NCBI RefSeq assembly: GCF_001442535.1
Contig: NZ_CP013141.1
Location: 3,886,979 to 3,950,978 of the forward strand
Length of the DNA stretch: 64,000 bases
Source of the DNA: Lysobacter antibioticus
GTDB lineage: Bacteria; Pseudomonadota; Gammaproteobacteria; Xanthomonadales; Xanthomonadaceae
Direction of reading: 5' to 3'
Made by a program: the position numbers and the translations under genes. The notes under the pieces are model-generated. The model had not been told where the DNA came from. It made no database searches and saw only the letters and a list, made by a program, of their open reading frames with translations. Positions 1 through 9,780 of this stretch are shown piece after piece. Within the stretch, counting starts at the first letter, position 1, and the number at the start of each line of letters is the position of its first letter.

Positions 1-486
1 GGCGCGCAGCCAATCGGCCAGGGCCTCGACCGGGATATCCCAGCCGGTGGCTTCGTGCAGCACCGCCGCGGCGTCGACGCCTTCGCGCGGGCCGCCTTCG
101 AGACCGTCCAGACGCGCTTCGCCGGGGCCGCCGGCAAGACGCCAGCTCTGCCGGGTGACCGGCGCGCTGAGGGCGACTTCGTAGCGCTCGCCGCGCTGAC
201 TCCATTCGATGCGGCCGCTGCCGCCCTTGCCGGCATTGGACACGGCGATGCGGCCGGTCAGCGACCACTCGCCGTCGGCGCGGACGCGGGCGATGCGCCC
301 GGCTTCGCGCTCGGCGGCCACCGCCGTCGGCAATACTTCGGGCGGCGCGCGCTTGACGCCCTGCCCGGCGCAGGCGCTCAGCAATAGAACCAATACGGCG
401 ACCGCGACAGTCTTCGCCGGGCGCGAAACAAGGCGCGCCGAAATAGAGTGCGCCTTAAGACGCGAAACGAACGACGGCGCGCTCAC
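1..486 (-). CDS. lolB: Outer-membrane lipoprotein LolB (3' part missing)
   Basis: LolB accepts lipoproteins from the periplasmic carrier LolA and inserts them into the outer membrane. The visible part starts at a GTG that overlaps the stop of the upstream TPR gene (GTGA). It has a basic N-terminus, a hydrophobic stretch and a lipobox LLSAC with the lipidated Cys at residue 39, followed by a beta-rich segment containing ATGWDIPVEAL, typical of LolB. The window edge cuts off the C-terminus. The order TPR protein-lolB opposite hemA-prfA is the usual one in Pseudomonas and Xanthomonas, where ispE follows. Identity is inferred from motifs and context. Confidence 0.88.
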   Translation of the reverse strand, partial: MSAPSFVSRLKAHSISARLVSRPAKTVAVAVLVLLLSACAGQGVKRAPPEVLPTAVAAEREAGRIARVRADGEWSLTGRIAVSNAGKGGSGRIEWSQRGERYEVALSAPVTRQSWRLAGGPGEARLDGLEGGPREGVDAAAVLHEATGWDIPVEALADWLRA

Positions 487-2204
487 AGGCCCAGCTTCTT
501 CAATGCGCGCAACAGCGAGCGGTTGTCGGGGTCGATCTTGCGCGCCTGCTCGAAGTATTTGCGGGCCTCGTCGCGCTGGCCGCTCTGCCACAACACCTCG
601 CCGAGATGGGCGGCGATTTCGGCGTCCTTCTGCATGGTCAGTGCGCGGCGCAGCTCGGTTTCGGCTTCCTTGATGCGGCCGATGCGGTACAGCACCCAAC
701 CGTAGCTGTCGACGATCGCGTAGTTGTCGGGCTCGGCATTGCGCGCGCGCTCGATCAGTTCCAACGCTTCCTGGAAGCGCGTGGTGCGGTCGGCCAAGGT
801 GTAGCCGAGCGCGTTGAGCGCCGCGATGTTGTCGGGCTCGGCGACCAGGATACGGCGGAAATCGGCCTCGGCGCGGGCGATGTCGTCGCGGCGCTCCCAG
901 CTCAGGGCGCGGGCGTAGAGGATCTCGGGCTCGTCCGGAAACGCCGCCAAACCGCGCGCGAACGCATCGTTCTCGCCGGCGTCGTTCTTGTCCTCGCCGC
1001 GCAGATTGGCCTCGACGATATAAGCGTCGCGGCGGGCGTCGTCGCCGGTCGAAGCGTCGGACTGGATCGCGCGCAGATTGGCGTAGGCCTCGTCGTTGCG
1101 CTTGAGCTTGTGCAGGACGTTGCTGCTGCGCAGGCGCGCGATCGAACGCGGCTGCCCGGCGGGAACGCCCTGGTACCAGCCCAGGGCTTCCTCATAGCGT
1201 TCGAGGAACTCGGCCAACTGGCCCAGCAGCAGGCGCCGCGCCGGGTCCGGCTTGGCGGCGTTGGCGCGCAGTTCGTCGTAGAGCTTGGTCAGAGTCGGCT
1301 TGTCTTCGGCGCGGGCCAGGTAGGACGCGCGCAGCGAATAGGTCTGCTCGTCCTGCGGGCCGCGCGCCAGGGTCGCGGCGACCGCCTGGAAATCGTTGAG
1401 CGCTTCGTACTGTTCGGCGATCAGCGCGCGCAGATTGGTGTCGCGATCGGCCAGCGCGACGATGCTCTGCAGCAGTTGCCGGGCCTCATCGTCCTTGCCC
1501 GACTCGCGCAACTGGCTCACCCGCAACAGCGCCACGCGCGGCTCGCCGGGGAAGCGGTCGACCACTTCGGCGACGATGCGTTCGGTGAGCTTGGGTTGGT
1601 CGAGGCGCTGCGACAGGCCGCCGAACGCGACCCAGGCCATGAGGTTGCCGGACGGGATCTTGCCGCCGTCGACGAGCTTCTCGAGCACGCGCGCGGCCTG
1701 CTTCGGGTCCTTGGAACCGGTGGTCAGCACGATCAGGGCCTGGCGCCAGCCGGCCTCGGGATCGCTCTGCATCAGAGCGTTGAGCTGACGCAGCGCGGCG
1801 CGGTCGTCGCCGCGACGCAGCGACAGGGTCGCTTCGGCGGCGCCGATCGAGGTGCCCTTGCCGCCCAGCTTGCGCCACAGCGCCAAGGCGTCGGCGGCCA
1901 GCGCGTCCTGCTTGGCGACCACGGCGATGCTGGTCGCCCGCTCGGCCAGGCCGACGTCGTTGGCGGCGCGCGCTGCCTTGAGATAGGCCTCGGCGGCTTC
2001 GTTCAGCTTGCCGGACTGGAGGGCGAATTCACCGCTGAGCAGCGATTCCAGCGAGGCCCCTGTCGGGTCCTTGGCGGCGCGCGCCTGGATCGTCGACTTG
2101 GCCGTGGCCAGGGCGGCGGCCGACACCGGCGTCGACGGCTCGGCGGCGGCACTGCCGAGCCAGCCGCTCAGGGCCAGGGCCAGGGCCAAAACCGCGATCC
2201 GCAC
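483..2204 (-). CDS. Exported TPR-repeat protein upstream of lolB
   Basis: A protein of about 573 residues with an N-terminal signal peptide (hydrophobic core VLALALALSGWLG, then Ala-rich cleavage region) and tetratricopeptide repeats through the rest, clearest in the C-terminal third (ALGYTLADR..., SYGWVLYRIGRIKEAE..., HLGEVLWQSGQRDEARKYFEQA). It is the conserved TPR protein co-transcribed with lolB in gammaproteobacteria and probably a periplasmic scaffold; its precise role is unknown. I chose the GTG at 2204 because it places the signal peptide at the N-terminus. An upstream GTG at 2339 would add 45 unhydrophobic residues. The start is therefore uncertain. The gene is divergent from hemA. 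Confidence 0.85.
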   Translation of the reverse strand: MRIAVLALALALSGWLGSAAAEPSTPVSAAALATAKSTIQARAAKDPTGASLESLLSGEFALQSGKLNEAAEAYLKAARAANDVGLAERATSIAVVAKQDALAADALALWRKLGGKGTSIGAAEATLSLRRGDDRAALRQLNALMQSDPEAGWRQALIVLTTGSKDPKQAARVLEKLVDGGKIPSGNLMAWVAFGGLSQRLDQPKLTERIVAEVVDRFPGEPRVALLRVSQLRESGKDDEARQLLQSIVALADRDTNLRALIAEQYEALNDFQAVAATLARGPQDEQTYSLRASYLARAEDKPTLTKLYDELRANAAKPDPARRLLLGQLAEFLERYEEALGWYQGVPAGQPRSIARLRSSNVLHKLKRNDEAYANLRAIQSDASTGDDARRDAYIVEANLRGEDKNDAGENDAFARGLAAFPDEPEILYARALSWERRDDIARAEADFRRILVAEPDNIAALNALGYTLADRTTRFQEALELIERARNAEPDNYAIVDSYGWVLYRIGRIKEAETELRRALTMQKDAEIAAHLGEVLWQSGQRDEARKYFEQARKIDPDNRSLLRALKKLGL

Positions 2205-2503
2205 GCCCCGCTGCGGCGCGCCAGGCGGGCGCGAACCGAGGCCGGCGCAGGCGAGCCGCGCAGCCTCGGCCGAGTGCTCGCTGCCGTCATCGTTGCCATC
2301 TATTGGACCGATCGAGCAAATCGAATCGTAGAGAACCACGTCGGGACCAGTGGGCCGGTAGAATGGCGGCCTTCAGCAGCCCGCAGCTTATCGCAAGCAC
2401 CTGAACCGATGTCCCGCGACGCACGCCGCCTCATGAAACTTTCTTGCGTCGCCGCGACGGCGGTTTACTGCGTCCGCCGCCCGGGATCGAAGCGCACCCA
2501 CCG

Positions 2504-3808
2504 ATGAGTCTGTTCGTCCTAGGCATCAACCATCAGACCGCGCCGGTCAGCCTGCGCGAGCGCGTGGCGTTTTCCGGCGACACCGTCACCGCCGCGCTCG
2601 ACGCCCTGCGCGCGCTCGCGCCGGTGCGCGAGGTGGCGTTGCTATCGACCTGCAATCGCACCGAGCTGTATGCGGTGGCCGACGACGACGGCCGCGCCCT
2701 CGCCGACTGGCTGGCCACGCACCCAGACGAAGTCGGCGATCTGCACGCCTACCTCTACCGCCATCGCGACGCCGATGCCGTGCGCCACCTGTTCCGGGTC
2801 GCGACCGGGCTCGACTCGCTGGTGCTCGGCGAGCCGCAGATCCTCGGCCAGGTCAAGGACGCCTGGGCGACCGCGCGCGCCGCCGGCACCCTGGGCAGCC
2901 AACTCGACCGTTTGTTCCAGCAAGCTTTCTCGACCGCCAAGCGCGCGCGCACCGACACCCGCATCGGCGCCAACCCGGTGTCGGTCGCCTCGGCCGCGGT
3001 GCGCCTTGCGCAGGAGTCGTTCGCGCGCCTGGAAGACTCGACCGTGCTCCTGGTCGGCGCCGGCGAAACCATCGAACTGGCCGCACGGCATCTGGTCCAG
3101 GCCAAGGCCAAGCGCCTGCTGATCGCCAACCGCACCCTCGCCCATGCGCAGGACCTCGCCACCCGCCACGGCGGCGTGGCCCTGCCGCTGAGCGAACTCG
3201 AACGCCATCTGGGCGAGGCCGACATCGTGCTGTCGGCGACCGCCAGCCGCGAACCGGTGCTGCATCGCGCCCAGGTCGCCGCCGCGCTCGCCACGCGCAA
3301 GCACCGCCCCATGCTGTTGCTCGATCTGGCCGTGCCGCGCGACATCGCCGCCGACGTGGCCAGTTTGAAAGACGTGTTCCTCTACACCGTCGACGATCTG
3401 GAACGCGCGATCGAAGACAACCGCCGCAGCCGCCGCGAGGCCGCGACCGAAGCCGAGGCCATCGTCGAATTGCAGGTCGCCCGCTTCGTCGAGACCCTGG
3501 CCGCGAGCACCCGCACCGCGCCGATCAAGCGCCTGCGCGACCACGGCGAGGCCGCGCGCGAAGAAGTGCTGGCCAAAGCGCGCCAGCAACTCGGCGCCGG
3601 GCAGGACCCGGCGGAAGTGCTGAACTTCCTCGCCCACACTTTGACCAACCGCCTGCTGCACGCCCCGACCGTGGCCCTGCGCGAAGCCGCGCTGACCGGC
3701 AACCCCGAGCTCGCGCGTGCGGCCGACAAGTTGTTTCCGGCGGTGGGGCCGGGAATCGGGAATCAGGAATCGGGAATCGAAACTGCGGATTCGTCGGACG
3801 ATCGTTAG
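2504..3808 (+). CDS. hemA: Glutamyl-tRNA reductase
   Basis: Reduces glutamyl-tRNA(Glu) to glutamate-1-semialdehyde with NADPH, the first committed step of tetrapyrrole synthesis by the C5 pathway. The N-terminus [20 protein letters not shown] is the family signature. The catalytic Cys lies in [11 protein letters not shown], and the Rossmann motif [14 protein letters not shown] and the C-terminal dimerisation region are present. The ATG at 2504 is preferred over one at 2444, which would add an unrelated 20-residue extension. The last ~17 codons ([18 protein letters not shown]) run into a dispersed GGAATC-type inverted repeat, so the tail is repeat-derived. prfA follows 72 bp later, as in other gammaproteobacteria. 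Confidence 0.97.
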   Translation: MSLFVLGINHQTAPVSLRERVAFSGDTVTAALDALRALAPVREVALLSTCNRTELYAVADDDGRALADWLATHPDEVGDLHAYLYRHRDADAVRHLFRVATGLDSLVLGEPQILGQVKDAWATARAAGTLGSQLDRLFQQAFSTAKRARTDTRIGANPVSVASAAVRLAQESFARLEDSTVLLVGAGETIELAARHLVQAKAKRLLIANRTLAHAQDLATRHGGVALPLSELERHLGEADIVLSATASREPVLHRAQVAAALATRKHRPMLLLDLAVPRDIAADVASLKDVFLYTVDDLERAIEDNRRSRREAATEAEAIVELQVARFVETLAASTRTAPIKRLRDHGEAAREEVLAKARQQLGAGQDPAEVLNFLAHTLTNRLLHAPTVALREAALTGNPELARAADKLFPAVGPGIGNQESGIETADSSDDR

Positions 3809-3876
3809 CGACCAGACCTGATCGCAAACGCTTGTGCTTTTCCGAATCCCGACTCCCGATTCCCCAATCCTGGCTC
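3750..3876. repeat. GGAATCGGG inverted repeat between hemA and prfA
   Basis: Positions 3751-3780 carry tandem GGGAATC-type units. Positions 3844-3873 carry the same units in inverse orientation (GATTCCC-type). The two arms could form a long imperfect stem across the gap. The left arm is translated as the end of hemA. This resembles dispersed intergenic palindromes of Xanthomonadaceae; I infer it may act as an attenuator or RNA-stability element. Confidence 0.6.
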
Positions 3877-3880
3877 TCCA

Positions 3881-4963
3881 ATGACCCCCACCCTGCGCCG
3901 CAAGCTCGAAGCCCTGGCCGAACGCCGCGAAGAACTCGAGCGCCTGCTCGCCGACCCCGGCGTGATCGGCGACAACGACCGGTTCCGCAAGCTCTCGCGC
4001 GAATTCGCCCAGCTCGAACCGGTCGCGGTGGCGCTGGCCGAGGAAGCGCGCGCGAAGGCCGATCTCGCCGCCGCCGAGGCGATGCGCAACGATCCTGAGC
4101 TGCGCGAACTGGCCGACGAGGAAATCGCCGCCGCGCAGGCACGCCTGGAACAGCTTGACGTCGAACTGCTGGCGCACCTGATCCCGAAGGACGCGCGCGA
4201 CGAAGGTGACCTGTACCTGGAAGTGCGCGCCGGCACCGGCGGCGACGAAGCGGCTATCTTCGCCGGCGACCTGTTCCGCATGTATGCGCGCTACGCCGAA
4301 CGCCAGGGCTGGAAGGTCGAAATCGAATCGTCCAATGCCGGCGAACACGGCGGCTACAAGGAAATCATCGCCCGCGTCGAAGGCCGCGGCGCTTATTCCA
4401 GGCTCAAGTTCGAGTCCGGCACCCACCGCGTCCAGCGCGTGCCGGAAACCGAATCGCAGGGCCGCATCCACACCTCGGCGGCCACGGTGGCGATCATCGC
4501 GGTCGAGCCGGAAGGCGAACCCATCGAGATCAACCCGGCCGACTTGAAGGTCGACACCTTTCGTTCTTCGGGCGCGGGCGGCCAGCACGTCAACAAGACC
4601 GAATCGGCGATCCGCATCACCCATATTCCGAGCGGCGTGGTGGTTGAGAACCAGACCGAACGCAGCCAGCACGCCAACCGCGACAAGGCGCTCAAGCGCC
4701 TGCAGGCGATGCTCGCCGACGCCGCGGCGGCCAAGGCCGCGGCCGCACAGGCGCAGGACCGGCGCCTGCAAGTCGGCAGCGGCGACCGCAGCCAGCGCAT
4801 CCGCACCTACAACTTCCCGCAAGGCCGCATCACCGACCACCGCGTCGAAGGCCTGACCCTGTACGACCTGCCCAACATCGTCGCCGGCGATCTCGACGGA
4901 TTGATCGGACGCCTGATCCACGAGCACCAGGCCGACGAACTGGCGCGCCTGTCGGCGGGTTGA
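3881..4963 (+). CDS. prfA: Peptide chain release factor 1
   Basis: RF1 recognises UAA and UAG in the ribosomal A site and triggers peptide hydrolysis. At 360 residues it has the standard length. The universal GGQ motif is seen in [17 protein letters not shown], and its glutamine is the substrate of the methyltransferase PrmC, encoded here separately at 55978-56841. The coiled N-terminal domain, the region [19 protein letters not shown] and the family C-terminus are all present. The gene lies directly downstream of hemA and is probably co-transcribed. Confidence 0.97.
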   Translation: MTPTLRRKLEALAERREELERLLADPGVIGDNDRFRKLSREFAQLEPVAVALAEEARAKADLAAAEAMRNDPELRELADEEIAAAQARLEQLDVELLAHLIPKDARDEGDLYLEVRAGTGGDEAAIFAGDLFRMYARYAERQGWKVEIESSNAGEHGGYKEIIARVEGRGAYSRLKFESGTHRVQRVPETESQGRIHTSAATVAIIAVEPEGEPIEINPADLKVDTFRSSGAGGQHVNKTESAIRITHIPSGVVVENQTERSQHANRDKALKRLQAMLADAAAAKAAAAQAQDRRLQVGSGDRSQRIRTYNFPQGRITDHRVEGLTLYDLPNIVAGDLDGLIGRLIHEHQADELARLSAG

Positions 4964-5130
4964 AGCGGCGGCATCCTCCTCGATCGAATGGAGCCATATA
5001 GCGCACAGCGCCTGAGCCAAAGCCCGCGCCTTGTGCGCCGCTGCGCGATTCGTCGAAGTCGCGCCGCACAGTCATGACGCCGCGCGCGTTCAACGGCCAT
5101 AATCCGCCCTCTCCCGCCGGATCGCCTGCC

Positions 5131-5589
5131 ATGAGCCTCTCAGTTCGCCGCGCAAACCTCGACGATCTCGATCTGCTGGCTCCGCTGTTCGATCACTACC
5201 GGCACTTCTATACCCAACGCCACGACGAAAGCGTCTCGCGCGCCTTCATCGGCGAACGCCTGAGCCGCGGCGACTCGGTCGTGCTGCTCGCTACGCTCGA
5301 CGGCGTCGACGGCGCCGGCTTCACCCAGTTGTATCCGACCTTCTCCTCGGTCCGCGCCGCGCGCGTGTGGGTGCTCAACGATCTGTTCGTCGATCCGGCC
5401 GCACGCCGGCGCGGCGTCGCCCAGGCTTTGCTCGACGCCGCCACCGGTTTCGCACGCGCCGACGGCGCGGCGCGGCTGGAACTGGAAACCGACCACGACA
5501 ACGTCACCGCCCAGGCCTTGTACGACGGCGTAGGCTGGCAGCGCTACGACGGCACCCAGCGCTACCACTTGCCGCTCAGTGCGGCCTGA
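5131..5589 (+). CDS. GNAT-family N-acetyltransferase
   Basis: A 152-residue GCN5-related acetyltransferase. The acetyl-CoA binding motif A reads VLNDLFVDPAARRRGVAQALL (VxxxxRxxGxA pattern), followed by the B-region LELETDHDNVTAQALYDGVGW. I start it at the ATG in MSLSVRRANLDD; an ATG at 5074 would add a Pro-rich stretch with no domain. The substrate cannot be told from sequence. It is a single gene 168 bp after prfA. Confidence 0.88.
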   Translation: MSLSVRRANLDDLDLLAPLFDHYRHFYTQRHDESVSRAFIGERLSRGDSVVLLATLDGVDGAGFTQLYPTFSSVRAARVWVLNDLFVDPAARRRGVAQALLDAATGFARADGAARLELETDHDNVTAQALYDGVGWQRYDGTQRYHLPLSAA

Positions 5590-5655
5590 CCGCGCCATGC
5601 GCAACGGCCGCATGTTCGAACCCAGCGCGAACGCCCTCCTCGCGAGGTCGGCGCC

Positions 5656-7416
5656 ATGAACGACCCGCGCCTCGAACTGCGCCAGGCGCTGCAGCGCAAT
5701 CCCGGCGATGCCATGGCCTGGATCATGCTGGCCGAACACGAACTCGACGCCGGCGATGCGCGCGGCGGCGAAGCGGCGGCGCGACGCGCCTTGAGCCTGC
5801 GGCCGGGCCACCCCGAAGCGCTCGCGCGCCTGGGCCGTGCGCAATGGATGCAAGGCCGCCGCGACGACGCGGTGATCAGCCTGCGCGCAGCCGCGCATAA
5901 CGCGCCGCAGCACCCGGGAATCGCGGTGTGGCTGGCGCACGCGCTCGAAGACGTCGGCGATGCCGAGGGCGCGCTCGACGCCTATGCCCACGCCTATGCC
6001 TTGGCCCCGCGCGAACCGCAGTTGGCTGCCTATCTGCTGGCGTGGCGGCGCAAGCTGTGCGACTGGCGCGATCTCGATGCCCTCGCCGGCCAGGTCCGCG
6101 ACGCGGTCGCACGCGGGCAGGCCTCGGTCGAACCCTTCGCCTTCCTCAGCGAGGACGCCAGCGCCGCCGAACAACGCCGCTGCGCGGCCTTGCGCGCGAC
6201 GGTGATCGCCGGCAGCGTGCGGCCGTTACCGGCTGCACCGCAGAAGGACGCCTCGGCATCGATCCGGGTCGGCTTTCTCTCCAACGGCTTCGGCGCCCAC
6301 CCGACCGGGCTGCTGATCGTCGCCCTGCTGGAAGCGCTGCGTCGGCGCGGCGGCCTCGACCTGCACCTGTTCGCGCTCAATCGCGACGACGACAGCCCCA
6401 TCCGGCGTCGCCTGCATGCCGCCGCAAACGCTTTGCACGACGTCGCCATGCAACCGCATGCCCAGGTCGCCGCGGCGATCCGCCGCGCCGGCATCGACGT
6501 GCTGTTCGACCTGCGCGGCTGGGGCGGCGGCGGTACGCCGGAGGTGTTGGCGATGCGGCCGGCCCCGGTGCAGGTCAACTGGCTGGCGTATCCCGGCACC
6601 TCGGCGGCACCGTGGATCGACTACGTACTGGCCGACCGCTACGTCCTGCCGGAAGCGCTGAGCGCCGATTTCAGCGAAACCGTGGCTTGGCTGCCGCGCT
6701 GCTTCCAGCCCTCCGACACCACCCGCGAACCGGCCACGCCGCCGAGCCGCGGCGAATGCGGCCTGCCCGAGCAGGGCGTGGTGTTCTGCTGCTTCAACAA
6801 CAGCTACAAACTCAATCCGCGCAGCGTCGCGCGCGCACTTGCGGTGCTGCGCGGCGTACCCGGCAGCGTGCTGTGGCTGCTGTCCGGCCCGGGCCGCGCC
6901 GACCAGCGCCTGCGCGATTTCGCGAGCAGCCAGGGCATCGCGCCGGAGCGCCTGGTGTTCATGCGCAAACAGCCGCATGCCGATTACCTGGCGCGACTGC
7001 GCCATGCCGACCTGTTCCTCGACACCGATCCCTACAACGCCCACACCACCGCCTCGGACGCGATCTGGGCCGGCTGCCCGGTGTTGACCTGCCCCGGCGC
7101 GACCTTCGCCGCGCGCGTGGCCGGCAGCCTCAACCACCACCTCGGCCTGGAGTCGATGAACGTCGCCGACGACGACGCCTTCGTCGCCCGTGCGGTCGCG
7201 CTCGGCAACGATCCCACTGCGCTGCAGGCCTTGCGCAACGAACTTGCCGCGCGCCGCAACGACAGCGGCCTGTTCGACATGGACGGCTTCGCCGTCGATT
7301 TCGCGGCGATGACCATGGCGATGGCGCGCAGGCAGCGCAAGGGCGAAGCGCCGACGCCGCTGCGCGGGCCGGCGCGCAGCCGTTCCGACACACTCGATCG
7401 GATCGACCCGGGTTGA
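5656..7416 (+). CDS. TPR/O-GlcNAc-transferase-like (SPINDLY, GT41) protein
   Basis: 586 residues: TPR repeats over roughly residues 1-130, then a GT41-type catalytic region. VGFLSNGFGAHPTGLL carries the conserved histidine (H215) found in O-GlcNAc transferases. The downstream blocks VQVNWLAYPGTSAAPWIDY, FCCFNNSYKLNP and LDTDPYNAHTTASDAIWAGCPV match the nucleotide-sugar-binding half of the family. Members transfer GlcNAc or fucose to Ser/Thr of proteins. Bacterial copies sometimes modify flagellin or adhesins, but no such target gene lies nearby, so the substrate is unknown. It is close to the GNAT gene but probably its own unit. Confidence 0.88.
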   Translation: MNDPRLELRQALQRNPGDAMAWIMLAEHELDAGDARGGEAAARRALSLRPGHPEALARLGRAQWMQGRRDDAVISLRAAAHNAPQHPGIAVWLAHALEDVGDAEGALDAYAHAYALAPREPQLAAYLLAWRRKLCDWRDLDALAGQVRDAVARGQASVEPFAFLSEDASAAEQRRCAALRATVIAGSVRPLPAAPQKDASASIRVGFLSNGFGAHPTGLLIVALLEALRRRGGLDLHLFALNRDDDSPIRRRLHAAANALHDVAMQPHAQVAAAIRRAGIDVLFDLRGWGGGGTPEVLAMRPAPVQVNWLAYPGTSAAPWIDYVLADRYVLPEALSADFSETVAWLPRCFQPSDTTREPATPPSRGECGLPEQGVVFCCFNNSYKLNPRSVARALAVLRGVPGSVLWLLSGPGRADQRLRDFASSQGIAPERLVFMRKQPHADYLARLRHADLFLDTDPYNAHTTASDAIWAGCPVLTCPGATFAARVAGSLNHHLGLESMNVADDDAFVARAVALGNDPTALQALRNELAARRNDSGLFDMDGFAVDFAAMTMAMARRQRKGEAPTPLRGPARSRSDTLDRIDPG

Positions 7417-7491
7417 ACCGCCTGAATTGAACATCCTGAGTTGATCCGCCTGACTTGATCCGCCCCACCCGGTTTGCGCTAGGCTGCGCCC

Positions 7492-8010
7492 ATGACCGCA
7501 GAACGCGATTTCATCCCCCTCTCGCTGTGCGTGCTGACCGTTTCGGACTCGCGCACCCTGGCCGACGACAGTTCCGGCGACTATCTCGTCCAATCCCTCA
7601 CCCAGGCCGGCCATCGCCTCGCCGAGCGCAAGCTGCTGCCCGACGATCGCTATAAATTGCGCGCCGCGGTATCGCAGTGGATCGCCGACGACGGCATCGA
7701 CGGCATCCTCGTCACCGGCGGCACCGGCTTCACCGGCCGCGATTCCACCCCCGAGGCCCTGCTGCCCTTGCTCGACAAGGAAATGCCCGGCTTCGGCGAG
7801 CTGTTCCGCGCGATCAGCTACGGCGAAATCGGCACTTCGACCCTGCAATCGCGCGCCTTCGCCGGCCTGGCCAACGCGACCTTCTTGTTCTGCCTGCCGG
7901 GCTCGACCTCGGCCTGCCGCACCGCCTGGGAAAAGATCGTCAGCGCACAGCTCGACGCGCGTACCCGGCCGTGCAACCTCGCCACCCTGCGTCCCCGCCT
8001 CAAGGAGTGA
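7492..8010 (+). CDS. moaB: Molybdenum cofactor biosynthesis protein B
   Basis: A 172-residue MoaB/MogA-type protein involved in adenylylation of molybdopterin during Moco synthesis. It shows [19 protein letters not shown] near the N-terminus, the [15 protein letters not shown] loop and the [17 protein letters not shown] motif that bind molybdopterin. Its 3' end contains the AAGGAG (8002-8007) that serves as ribosome-binding site for the next gene. No other moa genes are in the window. Confidence 0.93.
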   Translation: MTAERDFIPLSLCVLTVSDSRTLADDSSGDYLVQSLTQAGHRLAERKLLPDDRYKLRAAVSQWIADDGIDGILVTGGTGFTGRDSTPEALLPLLDKEMPGFGELFRAISYGEIGTSTLQSRAFAGLANATFLFCLPGSTSACRTAWEKIVSAQLDARTRPCNLATLRPRLKE

Positions 8011-8015
8011 TCGGC

Positions 8016-8384
8016 ATGCCGCTCGACACCACCCTGCGCCTGCTTGCCAAGGCCCGCGGCCTTAACGCCACCGACATCGCCACCGCGATTCCTCGCGCCG
8101 GCGTCGCCACGGTCAGCGCCTGGCTGCGCGGCGACAAGCTGCCCGGCAAGGACCAGCTCGATGCGCTCGCACGCGCCTTCGGCGTGCCGGCGGGCGCGCT
8201 GCTGTCGGAACTCGCCAGCACGCTCGACCCGGCCCGCACCCAGGGCGAACACGACCTGCTCGCTGCCTATCGCGCGCTCAACACGCGCCAACAGGGCGCC
8301 TTGCTCGAAGTCGCCACCAGCATGGCCGGCACCCCGCGCAGTGCGGCGCCGCGCAAGGCCGCGGCCAAGAAGAACAAGCGATGA
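8016..8384 (+). CDS. Small Cro/C1-type HTH protein
   Basis: A 122-residue protein with an N-terminal helix-turn-helix (LNATDIATAIPRAGVATVSAW, then LDALARAFGVPAGALLSEL) and a Lys/Ala-rich basic tail. It starts 5 bp after the moaB stop, with AAGGAG at 8002-8007. Its stop overlaps the ppk2 start (ATGA), so it is translationally coupled to ppk2 and could regulate this operon. Its target is unknown. Confidence 0.82.
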   Translation: MPLDTTLRLLAKARGLNATDIATAIPRAGVATVSAWLRGDKLPGKDQLDALARAFGVPAGALLSELASTLDPARTQGEHDLLAAYRALNTRQQGALLEVATSMAGTPRSAAPRKAAAKKNKR

Positions 8385-9160
8385 GCAAGCTCAAGCGCAA
8401 GGACTACGAGGCCCAACTCGAAACGCTGCAAGTCGAGCTGGTGGCGATGGCGCGTTGGCTGCAGCACAGCGGCCGCCGCGTGGTGGTGCTGCTGGAAGGC
8501 CGCGACACCGCCGGCAAGGGCGGCGCGATCAGCGCCATCTCCGACCACCTCAATCCGCGCCAATGCCACATCGTCGCCCTGCCCAAGCCGAGCGAGCGCG
8601 AAAGCGGCCAATGGTATTTCCAGCGCTACGTACCGCATCTGCCGGGCGCGGGCGAAATCAGCCTGTTCGACCGCAGTTGGTACAACCGCGCCGGCGTCGA
8701 GCAGGTCATGGGCTTCGCCAAACCCGCGCAGGTGAAGGCCTTCCTGCAGCAGACGCCGGTGTTCGAGAAACTGCTGACCGACGACGGCATCCTGCTGTTC
8801 AAGTACTGGCTGTGCTGCGACCAGGAACAGCAGGAAGAACGCTTCGCCGAACGCCTGGAAGACCCGCTCAAGCGCTGGAAACTCTCGCCGATCGACCTGC
8901 AGGCGCGCAGGCACTACGACGACTACACCCGCGCCCGCGAGGCCATGCTCAAGGCCACCCACAGCGAGCACGCCCCCTGGACCCTGGTCGATTTCAATGA
9001 CCAGCGCCAAGGCCGGCTGACCCTGATCCAAGACCTGCTGTCGCGCCTGCCCGACACCCAACTGCCGGATTCGGAACTCGAATTCGCGCCGCTCAAGGGC
9101 AAGCCGTCGAAAGAGAAATACGGTGTGTTGAAGCCGATTCGGGCTGGCAAGAAGGGCTGA
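8381..9160 (+). CDS. ppk2: Polyphosphate kinase 2 family
   Basis: Transfers phosphate between polyphosphate and nucleotides, in most class I PPK2 proteins from polyP to ADP or GDP. At 259 residues it has the single-domain length. The Walker A loop GRDTAGKGG is at residues 40-48 and the Walker B/lid motif DRSWYNR starts at D97. The block FKYWLCCDQEQQEERFAERL and the C-terminal RARREAMLKAT-like helix are typical. It is the last gene of the moaB-HTH-ppk2 run, and a repeat island follows. Confidence 0.93.
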   Translation: MSKLKRKDYEAQLETLQVELVAMARWLQHSGRRVVVLLEGRDTAGKGGAISAISDHLNPRQCHIVALPKPSERESGQWYFQRYVPHLPGAGEISLFDRSWYNRAGVEQVMGFAKPAQVKAFLQQTPVFEKLLTDDGILLFKYWLCCDQEQQEERFAERLEDPLKRWKLSPIDLQARRHYDDYTRAREAMLKATHSEHAPWTLVDFNDQRQGRLTLIQDLLSRLPDTQLPDSELEFAPLKGKPSKEKYGVLKPIRAGKKG

Positions 9161-9249
9161 GCCGTCTTTCAGGTAGTGCGGCCGCAGCTTGTAAAACGCT
9201 GCCCCTAAGGGGACAACGGCCGGTAACGCCGCGAGGTCGATGCATCGCG

Positions 9250-9297
9250 GTCGCGGCTTGTGACCGAAGGAAATCCAGTAGGACGCCCGCTCCTACC
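9250..9297 (-). repeat. GTAG-REP with 24 bp nested insert
   Basis: Reading the minus strand gives GTAGGAGCGGGCG, then an insert of about 23-24 bp (9261-9283, core CTGGATTTCCTTCGGTCA), then CAAGCCGCGACC. Without the insert the element is the ~24 bp palindrome seen many times in the window. A second copy with the same insert is at 9670-9719. Confidence 0.8.
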
Positions 9298-9316
9298 CTT
9301 CAAGCCACCTCGGTGA

Positions 9317-9386
<70 letters not shown>

Positions 9387-9388
9387 GA

Positions 9389-9613
9389 AAGCTTGGCGCA
9401 GTTTCGACTTTGCGAGAACACCTGGAGACCCGGAGGGCGCCGCACAGGACGTGCGGCGTTTTCCGATAAGACAGGGACGTCTTATCGGAAAATCCCGGCG
9501 CGCGCACCGCACTCGTGGCTTGTGCCCTTGCAAGGAGAGCCCTTTTCTTTGGTTACCTTTCTTTTGGGCTTAGCAAAAGAAAGTAACCCGGCCGCGTCAG
9601 CGGACGGAAGCTT
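9389..9613 (-). repeat. R half-element (copy 1)
   Basis: On the minus strand it starts with AAGCTTCCGTCCGCTGACGC, then a TTACTTTCTTTTG/CAAAAGAAAG arm pair, a stem GATAAGAC(9465-9472)/GTCTTATC(9479-9486) flanked by TTTTCC/GGAAAA, a stem CGCCGCAC(9438-9445)/GTGCGGCG(9451-9458), and CCTCCGGGTCTCC. Near-identical copies lie at 36237, 40856, 46694 and 59603. Confidence 0.85.
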
Positions 9614-9780
9614 TGCTGTGATTGTTGTTTCACTGCTCCGCGTTAAGAAGCGCAGCAACCGCTGGCTGCGCGGTCGCGGCTTGTGACCGAAGGAAATCCA
9701 GTAGGACGCCGCTCCTACCCTAAGGACAGCAAGACAGTTGCAGAAGGAGCCGGGCAAGTCAGGCCCGCCACTCCTCTCCC

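Noticed and set aside
2444..2503. N-terminal extension of hemA
   Set aside because: The extra residues have no similarity to the family, whose proteins begin at the [11 protein letters not shown] block.
9389..9613. Half-elements considered as integron attC sites
   Set aside because: No integrase or cassette genes, no R' and R'' core sites (RYYYAAC/GTTRRRY) at the ends, and each element has four or more stems rather than one.
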